The translations under genes were made by a program, and so were the position numbers. From NCBI GenBank assembly GCA_009869945.1, contig WIXG01000113.1, forward strand, positions 146,879 through 210,878: a DNA stretch of 64,000 nt. Direction: 5' to 3'. This stretch comes from Mesaphorura yosii (lineage: Eukaryota; Arthropoda; Collembola; Poduromorpha; Tullbergiidae). The notes under the pieces were generated by a model, which saw nothing but the letters and a program-made list of their open reading frames with translations, did not search any database and was not told the origin of the DNA. Of the stretch, positions 1-19,400 are shown piece by piece (the first letter of the stretch is position 1; each line of letters begins with the position of its first letter).

Positions 1-6774
<6,774 letters not shown>

Positions 6775-7382
6775 CCTACAGTAAATAGTTACCCCGACAG
6801 ATAGATTTACGAAGGAAAAACGTGGCGCTCTTTATCAAGACCGGCCTCCCTGGATAATTATATTTAAGCTTTAACCTGGAAGGGGGCCGGAATCCTTAAA
6901 ACGAAGCGACGTGGCGATAACGCCATAGTCTTACATCAAGACGTTAGAATACCTTATCACTCTTAAACTGAATATGGAACACTAATTCACTTTAGCTGAC
7001 CAGTACTCTAGGACTCAAATAACTTCTTTTGCAAAGAATCGACTCGATTATCGTGAAGAGCTTCAGCTTAATTGATCACTGTTGAAAGCTATCGCAAATT
7101 TCGAGGTCAACCTTCTTTCTGAACGATTATTTTAATTGACACTGTGAGAACAATGAAGAATTCGTTTTACTGCACACTTTATAATGACGCCGCTTCAAAT
7201 GCAGCAAGCTACGGCTTTTGTATTTGGTGCCTGAGAATCAACTACGCAAAAAATAACCAGGAACATAGTTCCTCAGTCTACCGCATTTGTCTCGCCGCGC
7301 CGCAAGCACAAAACAGAACTCACATTTCACACCTGAGCTCGCTTGTAGGAACGTTTCGCCATACTCTTTGCAAAAAGCAACA
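6775..7382. promoter_or_regulatory. Divergent intergenic region between Prp8 and Mnt
   Basis: About 0.6 kb separates the Prp8 start codon (minus) from the ATG of the upstream Mnt first exon (plus). It must hold both 5' UTRs and probably a shared promoter. I see no clear TATA box or repeat. Confidence 0.5.
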
Positions 7383-7449
7383 ATGGACAGCAATGTGGAG
7401 CCAACAGTAGACTATCGAAGCAGTGCCCATGACCGGCGTTCAATTGCAG
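7383..7449 (+). CDS. Mnt: Mnt alternative first coding exon lacking the Sin3-interaction helix
   Basis: ATG in a good context (AACAATGG) opens 22 codons plus one base and ends at a strong donor (CAG|GTGAGA). The residues MDSNVEPTVDYRSSAHDRR have no amphipathic LLEAA helix. The single leftover G joins the GT that opens the exon at 20387 to make the same glycine codon used by the exon at 12537. It lies 0.6 kb from the Prp8 start, so it probably uses the divergent promoter. That this exon belongs to Mnt rests on splice phase and position, not on homology. Confidence 0.65.
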
Positions 7450-10400
7450 GTGAGAATACACCGAACTGATGGGAATCTCCCGTTTTTATTGTGGATCCAT
7501 TACTCTCATCGTTTGGGGGATAAGACAAGGCGGGTGATTTCGGGGTATCTCCGCCCGTTTGAGTTAGTCCATGTCCGTTAATAGAATGACTGCCGACTTC
7601 TCAGGAGATTGGAGTGACACTGACACAGCTTTCAGAACATTTCGGCTTTCAGCGCCTCGAACCCCTTTCTTCATTTTCAGGTGAATCCATGAGAGAATAC
7701 CTTCTTCGCGTGAACATCAGATTTTATGTTGTCTAAACGCCCAGGTTATCTCATTGGGACAAAGTTCTCATCATTCAAGTAAGGATCCATTGCCGAAGTG
7801 TGTAAGACAGGTAGGTTTGGCATTAAAAATTAGAATCCAAAAGGTCACAATTTCCTCCTTTAGATTGCCAGCGACTGCAATTGTGTGTTCCTGCATCGTT
7901 AATGAGTAGGATGGATCGTATCAAATGTCAAGCACATGTTCATGAACGAACTTCTTGTATTTTTATTGAGCATGTTAGTGAGCAGTTTGTAAATAGCCGA
8001 GCCTGGCCACAACAGTGAGGGGCTGTGGCTATGACTTTGACTCAACAGCGAGCCGAGCATGTGATGAGGATGATGACAGACCTCTCATTCAAGTACAGAC
8101 CACGATTCGATGCTAATAGCTTATGTTGGAAGTATAAAAGTGAATCTGAGGATTATACGGCATGAGGCGCATATTTGTTTGTAGTCGCTCGAATCAGCAC
8201 CATAATAAAAATAATAAAAATAATTGGCAAATGTTATATGAAATAGAAATCAAAAGTCAGGCTACGTAAGACGAAGCAGAGCAGCGCAGAGCTCAGAGCA
8301 TGTACACACTTTAAATGTGTTAAGGTTGGCTCGATTGACTCCTCTTCAGCACTGCCGAGATTACGTTCGCTTAAATATGCACGTAATGTAAACCGTGTTT
8401 AATTTAGACTTGGCCAATAGCACTTAATTCCTGCCAAGCATCGAGCCTGATGTCCTGTTCTCGGCTTGTGGTTTATGTTTCATGGGTTCAGGCTCTGTCC
8501 GATGGTTTTCTATTTATTTAACAGCTTAGTTCGACCGAAAACTCCTTCCGAACGAACAGAAATGACTTTAAAACCATGATTTGGCCTTCCCGCATCTCTC
8601 GTCTATGCTACGGAGTTTATTCACATTAGAAATTATACAAAAATGTAAATTCTCACTTTGTAGTCCATGTGTGAGTTGTTTTTGTAAATAGTTTCAAGCA
8701 GCTCAAAGTTACCAGGTTCAGCGCAGCAGCACAAGCATGCCTGCCAACGTAATGAGTCGTTTGTGCACTCGCTGAATGCCGAGCTGTTTTCATGTGACTT
8801 AATTTACGAACTGCGCCTCATTTTAACATACTTAATTTACAACGGTCGCTCTTGAAAATTCCTATGCAGCTGCAGGCTTCTGATCATTCAGCGTCGAATC
8901 TCGAGGCCAGAATTTTGTGAGCGTCAGCGCCAACGTAAGCATAATCAATGATCGATTCATGGGACACTTGAAGGGCGAACTGGTAACCTCAAATTGCAAT
9001 TGCTCTCGCGTCGCCTCAAATTCCCGGCAGAGGCAAAAGCGAAGGTACGTGTTCATGCAAAAAGATGCAGGTAGTCGGATGTTGTGGTCAACAATCAGCG
9101 TCGAAAGCGACAAGACGAACAAGCCGAGTAAAAGAAATCACTGATTTCAATCTGAATTTTAATATCTCTAAACTGAATCGCTGCGCTGTGGAATAATTTT
9201 CGTCATGGCAGCCAGCATGCGATTTTTCCCTGTTCAATGTGAAATGTAGAATTGGAAATATTTCGCTTGCGACAGCGACAAGTGCTCTGGCGGGCAGTGC
9301 ATTAAATGTTTATGACGTCTGAGCAGATTGCGTGTACACTTGTGCCTGCCTCTTACAGCTGCTCTAAACCACGTCCCATAACCAATAAGCAGCACTGATC
9401 GTAATTACTGTTGGCTTTAATATTTGCTATCACTGCCATTCGAAATTTCACAATAATTCCTGAGACTGCTTACTCGTGATAAATATTATGACAATTTGTT
9501 TTGTCATTCGTTCGACTGCATGCGAGGCTTAACCCTGAGCGAGCGGAGCAACCACGTGCTTGACTGCAGGCCCCAACGCTCACTTTGGACGCACGGGTAT
9601 CTCGTATCTGCACTTGTACTGCCGCTGCTGCTGCGCTATTATTCTTAGAAATCAGCCGAGTCTGAGTAATAGCATCGCGAGTACGAGTGAGTACGCATAT
9701 GAATTGAATACTGAACAGCGCAGCACAGTAGCTTGACTCGAGGTGGCATATCATCGAACAATTGGTGATATAATTTAAAGGTGATGATAATGATGCTATC
9801 GCAGAACACAACGCGTTCACTGCACAGTCTTCATCATTTGCTTTTCGCTAAACTCAATCGGAAACAATTTTGATAGTGACTCATGCATTATTTATTGGGC
9901 TACATGCATCCGCAGTCATTTGTTTGCCATTGATTTCGCCAAGCCAAGGCTATAAATTACAGACATGGTCCAGGCCCACGACAATGGCAACTCGCAATAC
10001 AATTGCCTTATTACAATGATAAAAATGCGGCGGCCGGACGAAGCGACTTTTCAACGGACGAGACGGGAAGGTGGACTCGCGTTTCAGATTCGCCCAGAGC
10101 AGTAACGAACATTAGCAACAGGACGTGTTTTGCCGCGTGAGAGACTCAGATTCCAGACCGAGACTCATGCAATGCGCCCAAGTATTTTTGGATATTTTTA
10201 TTGCCGTTGAAGGGTTTCATTTCATTTTCCATGTTCCGAGCGAGCAACACGAAAAGGGACGCTGACTATTACTCAGCGCATGGTCCGCGTGTCAGTGCTA
10301 TTGAGCTGAGTCTGGTTGGAAGGGGCTGTGTCGATCGACTGCTGAACCATCTGATCGCATTGGTCCCGATCAGATGGCAGTTAACAAAGAAGAGTGAGAG

Positions 10401-13400
10401 TCCCTGCGAAGGTGTCTGGCCTGAGCCTGGGTCGGTTGTGGGACTGCAGATGATTGTTGTTTTGTTTTGTTAAGGTAGGTGGTTGCGTTTGGTATGCGTG
10501 AGTTGCATGCACGAGAGAAAGATGTGATTTTTCCTTTGTTGAGAAATGATTCTTTTTCTTGTTGTTCGTTGGTCCAATGTTGCCAGGTGGATGACGTGGC
10601 ACAAAGGATGTTGTGTACTTAAAGTGGAGGGTAGATGAAGGACAGAAACAGAAAAAAGCACGCAGCAAGCCAAGCACATGGAGTCTCAGTTCAATAAACA
10701 GTTGACGTCGCTATAATTTAACACAACATTCCGTATATGCCGGAGCCGCAGCCAGTGCTCGCACGGACCGACGGTGGAGATGCTACGTCTATATGGATGG
10801 AAAGGGTTTTTAAAGCGTGCAAGAGCACATGAGAGATCGTTGTACATATTTCTGCACGAACCAAGTGCAAGCGAGGTGATAGTCATGAGCACTCTGCCTC
10901 GTTTGGTTGGTTGTTGTTGGTGGGAGAAAAAATAGGGGAAAAAACTAACTAAACTTTGACAGTTCTCCTCTGCTTCGGTCGGTCGGCGTCCCAAGCAAAC
11001 GCTATAGAACCAACGATTGCCTCTGCCATCACGCTCATACGTAACACTCCATGTAACCAAACTTCGATTAAGGGTAAGATTCACGGTTTCCCGCGCCAAA
11101 TACAATAAATTTCGCGAATCCCGCGACGCCTAGACCTTTAAGCTCCAAAATCGCAAAATTTGCAATGAAAAAATGTCTCATCCAAGCGCACTCCGTTAAA
11201 TTGCGTTGGGAGTTTTTAAATGGTTTCAGAATTCCATTCCCATCGACTGGCGCAAGGAAAAAGCTAATTCGTTCGTGGTGTGGTAGTGAAAGTTACGCTG
11301 ATTAGAAGTTGGAAAAAAGCAAATTCGAAAGCTTTCCCCTCGCTTTCCGTGAGCCGAATCGAAACATCGCTTCGGGTGGCTTCGACAAGACTCGTTGCCC
11401 AATCAGAATGAAGACGTAATCTTTCTTTGTGTCATATCCATTTTGCAGTTTCCTTATCTCCCCAATTAAGATAAGATTGTTTGGAGACAATGGCGGAGAA
11501 CAAAAGGAGTAGGGACCACACATGTGGCTCTGCGATACGTGGTCGATGCGAGGGGAGAAGAATGCGCTATTGGTTGACGAGGACCTTAACCGTCGACGGT
11601 GCATCACACTCGTGTAGAATAGTACGAGCGAGTACAACGCTGAATGCACGGGCCAGCGTAGCATAGGCCGATTGTGAATCGAGTAAAACGGAAAGTGAGG
11701 CTTTGTACACGAGTGTAAGCATGGTGCATACTGGCGACTATCGAGTATGATGCTAGGTTAGGTATTGAGGTACAGATTTTGTGGAATATATACAGCATGG
11801 GATGATAATAATAATGTCGTAGTTAGTCTCTGTAGTATTAGAAGAAAGATAGAAGAGTAAAAAGCTCAATAAGCCGCGGGCAGCCGCTGCAACTACGAAC
11901 ACACACAACGGCACACAAAGTGTGTGGGACCTTAGAGGCCCTGCCAACCACGAAGGGCTGCACTGAAAATTACTTAATTAATTAGTCATCTTATTTTATT
12001 CGACGCGAAACAAACAGCAATTCAACCCTCCGAATAGCATAGATAACATAACTCGTAGCGTAGCGTAGCTTTCTGTCCAGTGCACTCACTCGCCCGATCC
12101 ACTCACAGTCCACAAACTGACAGTTCATTACAAGACAAGAATGCAAGTGTGAAGTGTCCAGGGATCTGCTCCGCTCCCACAACAAAGGAACACTCCCGAC
12201 TCGTGTCAGCACGGGCGTCAGGATGGGCCAATGACGAGGTCCACCGCTCGGCTTTGTCTGACCACCGCCACCACCATCACCTCCAGCCTCTCGCTCCTGC
12301 GCTGACTCGGCAGTGTCGGTAAGCCAGTTGCACATTCGGAAATTCCAGACTGACGCGAGTTATTCCCTAATGCGAGTCACGCACTTGTTTCCTGTCGAAT
12401 CATTCCAGTCTCAAAAGCTCCACGTGTGCAATTGCCTGCCCCCCCCCCCCCCCCTCATTGCGCCTGGCTCCAGAGCAGAGTCGATTTATGCTGTAGCAAT
12501 TACAGCCGGGCCCACGGACGGAATCACAGATCAAAGATGGGTTTGGAAACTCTGTTGGAGGCTGCCAAATACCTGGAATATCGGGCTGAGGTCGAAGCAC
12601 GTGGTTAGTTCTCAATTTGTCGCCCTCGCATGTGACTTTATCGCCTAATTAGACTACGGGAAGATTCCTTCTGGTTCAGCCAGGCTTAATCATGCGTCAT
12701 TAAGCTGTCCACGCAGCATTTGGGCCGAAATCTGCAGTTATTAGTCACAATTCATGTCATTAATGCACGGGCTGAGAACGCTCATGTACGTAGATAGGAA
12801 TCGTTGTTGTGAGTTCTCCGCTGTCAAGCCTTTCATGTGCTCTGCAAGAACGTGTACACGTACACACGCTCAGAGTCCAAGCGAAGCTTGCTCACATTGC
12901 TCATGGTCTGTAGCAAGTACGGGGAAGGAGATAAAGCAGCGGCAGCCACTCGCCTGTGCACCACGGATTACGTAGACGACGAGCAACCGAGCCCTGTCAG
13001 ACAGCATAGCGAGAATTTACAGTGTAGACACTTCAGCCCGTTGAATATTTCATACTCGCTCCTTTCTTTCTCTGTTCTCTCCACTACCATTCATTCCTCC
13101 TGCTTCTCCTCTCGCGTTCAGCATTAGCATCACGTATTACACTGCGCTGGTCATGTGAACACTCACAACTTAAGACTTAACTTTAATTAACGTCTGTGGC
13201 CGGGTTAAACGAATTCCCCGCACGGCTGCGACTGGACTGATCGAACGATGAGACATGCTGATGCTGACATTAAAGTCTTTTTTCAAGAGAAAAAGCGTTT
13301 ACTCTTGTGGGCACCGTCAAGGAAATGATCTAAATTGAGAAACTGGACTGAACTACTTAGTTTACTCTACTCCATACCGCAGTTAATGCTGGTGTTCAGT

Positions 13401-16400
13401 CCAGTTTACGCTGGCAATTGAGAGAGATAACGGTCGATGACTCATCAGGCACACACAACGTGTTCTCGTCGAACGTGCAAATATCAGCGAGTTTGCAAAA
13501 TGAATTTGCAATCAACATGACTTTATTACACACAGTTCTTGAAATAGTCACAGCCGTTATGGACCTGGGCAAGTTTGCGCACTAAATGCAATTGGAGAAG
13601 GCTGATGTGACAAATGCGAAAGGACAGTGAATGATGTGGAGTCAACTTTCCAGATCAACCTTCTCTTGGTGAAGGTCATGGCTTTCTGCCGAATTGACCG
13701 GACATCGCACCCATGCGCGCATCAAATTAGAGTCGCTTTCCCACTCGATTCCAAAATTGGTCATCTGGATTTAGAACGACGGACCAGTATTTTACCGTTC
13801 CGCATTTCTATTGTTAGCCACCGAGCCAAGAAGACCAAAGTTGACGCTGACTTGAGCTGGACGCGACGGTTGATGGTTGACTCATCGCATGCATGTTGAT
13901 TGGGTTCCTATTTACTTAGGCATAAGCGTGGGGATTTATATTTGACGCATACTGGAAGTAGTGCATTTGATACGTAAACATATTTACGAGTGACATTGCA
14001 TAAGATAAAGGTATTTATAACATCGAGGTTCAGTCGTCAGCAGTTTTTACGATTCATTTCCATTGAACGTGTAACGAGCTCATACATTGACGTGTCAGCC
14101 TAAACTGGAGGTAAGGCATTTGCACTGCTGCTCGTAATCATTTGCCTCTTGCCATGAACTCAAAATTAAAATTCACTTCTTTGAAACGTCTCAGCTCAAC
14201 AACAAGCCATGAATAGGGAGGATACCGAGAACTGAGCACGGGGTTAAGCCACAGCCACACATTTGCAATGCCATTGGGCTGGCTGTGTTATCATTATCTC
14301 AAACTTCATATTTCGCTCAGTTCGTAATGTGATGCGATGTAATGACAGCAGCTGTGTTGCAAAACAGCGAGTAATTAGTGTGATGCAATTAGAGCACATT
14401 ACTCTGAATAAGACTGTCACTGTGCGAAATGCGGTCTTCTGGACGTATTTTGGTATTGCCATTTTGCCCTCAGTTTTTGATCAATCAGGCACTTGCATTC
14501 CATAAACCTAAAGTAATCTGCATGCGGGTGCCGGCGCCAGACTCCTGCATTCATCGCATCCCATGGATTGCACATGGCTTGCCATTGGCGTGGCTGCCGA
14601 ACTATTGCTTCGTTCATCTCGATGCAGGCTGCAGTGTAACTCGCCAACATGGGGGATGATTTGTTATTTTACATTAACTACAGGGTTGGAGGCTCGAGCA
14701 CGAGAGCAAAGAGTTGAAAAATTGTTGAGATCATCAGTAACTCAGTGTGTGAGTTAGTCACGTGGAGTTTCTCAATTCAAACAAAGCGAAGCGTGTTCAG
14801 GCTTCATAGGTTCCTCGCTCAGCGAGTTGCGCCGCAATTTATACGCGCAGCGACTGCGTGGCTGTGTTGGCTCCGACGAAGGGGGCTTCGGCTTTCTGTG
14901 TTGAGCAATACAGCGTGTACGATCTGCAATGGGAAGAGATTCTTCATCCCATTGTTTGAATCATGCAAAAACACAACCGTGGTGCAGCGTAGAAAGGCTT
15001 TTAAAGAGATGGTGGTAGTTGACTGACTGGCGCTGCTGCAAAGGAGGCACGCATCCATTCATGGCAATGGCAGGAAAGCATGAACGCAAGATTTGGGGTT
15101 GTTGTCAAATAAGGCTTGGCAGAATTTTATTGCCGAATCTGCCACTTACACAATTATTGCAAATTGCATTTCATTTTGGTGGAGTTTCTGTTTGTCACTC
15201 GTGACGCTGTTGATTGGCTTAGACAGATTTCAGGCACTCAAGCAAAAGAATGGAAATAGTGATTTATTGATATCAGCGGCACATGGCCATGCCTCTTACA
15301 CCTTTAATCAACCGCTGAACAATAAACGATAGTGCCACTTTGGCTTGATGAGCTAGTAAATATTATTCTTTCATGCGTGGAATTGTTTGTGATGCGAAAA
15401 TGCAAGCCCATCTTTGTCAGCACACATTTGACAGCCAAGCCACCCTTGCGCTCGCGTCACACACGACTACGCTCGCAGTATTGTTGGCGTGGATTCGCCA
15501 CTCGTGTTTTTCTATTTTGGTGTTGTATGGGGATGCGATGCTGATTTCGTATCTCGTGTAATAAAATTTCATCGGCTCATAGTCATAAAAATTTCCTCCT
15601 TCTTCGTAAATGGTAAGCCGACTTTAAGTGCAAGAACGCTCGTTTTTGCTCGACATTTGATAACCCAAGCCTGTGACCTGTAACGTGTCGCATGATCTCT
15701 CAGAGTCGTGGACGATGTAGGATGTCGCACATGTATAGGAATGACATTGCGATTCGATATGGTGCACGCAAACACCACATTGCGCGTACTGCTGACGAAA
15801 GAAGTAAATAGTAATTTATTGGGATGCTGCTCCACACATTACGTATTATTTATTGCGTTGAATTGAAAGAGTGCAACAACTTGTTAATGCGTAAAGGTGG
15901 GGTCGAGGTCAGTGTAGCGAGCATCTGTCTCCCAACACACTGAACAAACGAACGGATACGCGATACACCGAGCTCGGACAGCACCCAGGCCTCAAAAACA
16001 AGTTTCATAGCTCAGATCGCGATATCCTGTACAGTTCAAGACTCTGACTATGGGCACAGTGTCGGCGTCAGCTTTGCTGAATTATAGAATTACTTGACTG
16101 ATGCGAAATCTCTCGCCGCCTCAGACCGCTGAAATGGCCCGAAGTTGCTTTTGGTTTGTGTATCATTTCATATCATTATTGCATAAGCTGCGGTTTTGTT
16201 GGCAAAAACATAAATAAGTGTGAGTATGCTCGACTGAAGAACACATGTTTTTGCAAACGTAGTTTATAGTACGTGGATGATGTACATGTGACTCCTCAGT
16301 TGCCTCAGTGTTCCTCTTCCCGTCCCGTGCTCTTTGGATATAGCGCAGAGATAAGGATTCGGGTGGGCATTAAGCAATATAGCACTGAGGTTCAAAGTAT

Positions 16401-19400
16401 AAGAGTTCATGCTCACATGGTTCTGTGTACGTGCGAAACGGGTTTATAGAAGATCCATAGAAGCAGCACTGAATTCTTGGGTCGAGAAATCCTGAGACTG
16501 CTGCGAATGTCATAAGGAAGGTGAGCTTAGAACTTCCAGGCTCCCATGAAGGGCTGTCAGCCAGACTATGCATAATTTCTTCGCAAAGAAAGTGGAAAGC
16601 CTGGCCAAATGTGGGAATTCTTATTGCTCTATGATTCTATTTGCTAATGAACATTGCATTCACTGCTCACATTACTACTATGGGCTGGGGCTATGATAGG
16701 TTGAGCTGTTATGTGTTTGCCCGGACATCTATCACCAATTATAGACCCATTGACGTCGTCGTTCGTTTGGTTCCGAAGTTCATGGAATAAATGGAATTGT
16801 GGATACAGTTGGGTCGTGGGGTGGCACGGGTCATTATGCTCATAAACTGTACCATCGGTATTCCAGCTCAACGGAACCTGACACATACGCGTAAACAATA
16901 AAGATAAGATAGCGCACAGAGCATTGAATGAAGATTCAAAAGATCATGTGGGTTAATTGTGCGAAGTCAAAGTAAAGTCATTAAATATTGATCATTGAAA
17001 TCACTTGCAATTGCAATTAATCCAAATGATGCGGATTAGTTGGCTGCATGATGTGCTAACCAAGCTGCTGTCAAATAATGTCAGGAGGACGATCGAATTA
17101 CTAATTCATCCAGTTCTTCGTTACTTTTTATTTTGGCGATCGAGCGAGGGTGTTTTGTATTCGCTCTGGTTTCGAATGAGTGAATGGCGAAAAAATGTTA
17201 TGCATATTTATGTGTGAATGTTAGCTGTTTGCACAGTTTCTGCTGACATCTGGAAAATTCCTTTTTTGGAAAGCGTATCAATGCAATTCTGCCACTCGAT
17301 GTTCATGTTGAATAATCTGCGTCTCTCCTGATGTGTGTGTCGTTGCTGTATCTTGACTGAGCACCCAGCCTGCATTAAATCATGTTTATATTTTGCACGT
17401 GTGTTTCGCATGCTGAACTCCCTGCCAGTTCTTCATTCATTATATGCGTGGAGAGAAGTGATATTCGCCGGGCTCCCAGTGTCACCTCTACGCAAGCCAT
17501 GCTCGCCAATCTGAATTGCGTAAATAGTCAGCGGACGAAAAAGAAAACACGTTTCTCATCTTTGGGCTGAGCCGCGCGTCAAAGCCAAAGCCGAGGCGAG
17601 GCGAGGCAGAGATCGCCATTTATGCACTCTTGTTATTAGCATAAATACACGTTCACGCGAAAAGTTGAGCAGGTAAACAGGATAATGACATGACCACATC
17701 GACTTTTCTGTGCGAACGTACGCGGCCGAGGTGGATTGACCGTTCCCTCGTCTCTCTGGCCATTTCAAACCAGTCTTTTTTGCATTCACGCGGCTTGCAG
17801 AATGTACATTGTTTCATGAAACGTGCTAACCACCACATTGCCGTGTCGGTCCGTGCAACGCAATGTGGTAACTTATTGAAGGGTAATGAATGACGAAGTT
17901 CGCCTTATTAACTCAGCTGCAGGGAGCTGGGCACCGCGTCAATTCCCTGCCAGAAAGGTATTATGCGTTGGTTCGTGCTCAAATTCCGTCCTACCCGAGG
18001 AGAGACGGAGCAACAAGATGTAGGTTGACCTCTTGAACTTGAGGAAGTTTACATAACCTTACTCGCGTTCGATAAAGTTACCCCAGGGACTGCTCTCACC
18101 GAAACCAGCCAATGGCGTGGCGTGTCTCGTGTGTTGGCTCTTGCAACGATAACTTATTTTATTACTTTCATAAATGACTCATCTCGTCGTCGGTCGGGCT
18201 GCACATTACGTTTCTGAGCATCACGAACCTTCTCTGCTCATGCCTTGAGAGTTGCTAGAACGACAGTCTTGTGGTAGCGTGTATTCTGGAGTGACGTAAT
18301 TAACATTATGATAATGCAACCATTATGTTGGGCCGCCGAGAGAGTAATAGTAAAGACAAGTCGTTCGAATCTAAAATTCAATTTGTAAGCGAGCCTGCGT
18401 CTAAATATTAATGTGCAGCATGTTGCTAAGTTTGCGTTGTTTGGATTTGCACGCACTTGCAAAGACGAAGAAGGAAAATATTCCGCATGCCGCAGTGCTG
18501 CGTACAAAGCACGTCTCCTGTGCTGTCGACGGGATTGTTATTTCACTTTTGCATGCAAGGACAGCAACCTTATGCAAAATATTTTGCAAATTGGGCTCTC
18601 CTTTACAGTTTGATGCTTGAGCATTCCTTGAGAGCGAGCAAGAAGTGGCGTGATGTGGAGTAGACTCAGCATGTCAAAATCAATACCGGCATGAGTGTGT
18701 TCTCGTGAGTTTCCAGCCGGAGCCGGCTGAAGCCAAACGCAACGAGTATCATATTACCATTCAATTACGGACACACTGCTGATATAATAACACACGATAA
18801 GGCTACTTTCCAGAAATTCAGTTGCTTGTTGCTTTGGTCCTTGAGACGTTCTGACGGTAGCGATGACAAGAATTAAGTTGATTTGCCGTCGTCAGTCAAT
18901 TGGTTGCTCTGTCGGTCTTTAATCAAGCATAAAAGAGTGCTGGGGTGCAATGAGGCGAATTACGAATTATGATGCACTTAAATTTGATGTCTGAACCCTG
19001 TGCTATCATTCAATCCTGAGCAGGCTTATTATCTGCATAAGTACGTGGTGCCGTGCACTGCAGAATGCGAAAACTTCTGCTCGACCTGCATGACTTGTTT
19101 TCAAACAAGAAACAGTCATTCAGTCGCTAAGATCGCGCATATTTTTTCACATTATTTGCTTGCTTATTTATTCTGCCAACACATTTGCGATCCGTACAAG
19201 TGTGAGTGAGCCAACACGTTCAAGTCGTTTCGTTGGATGTATTCAGAACTAATCTGATAAACACTGCTCATTGTAGTACCTCATGATGAGAATCGCTTCA
19301 TCGCATCGCAGCCTCCACACGTCTCCCTGTCGTGTCTGCCCGCATCCACACGAAATCCAATCATACATTCATTTATTATGTAAACCACAGACAGAGTTGA

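Noticed and set aside
10686-11105. Open frame of 139 codons on the minus strand inside Mnt intron 1
   Set aside because: No family resemblance, no splice or poly(A) context, and similar-sized frames occur by chance through this intron on both strands.
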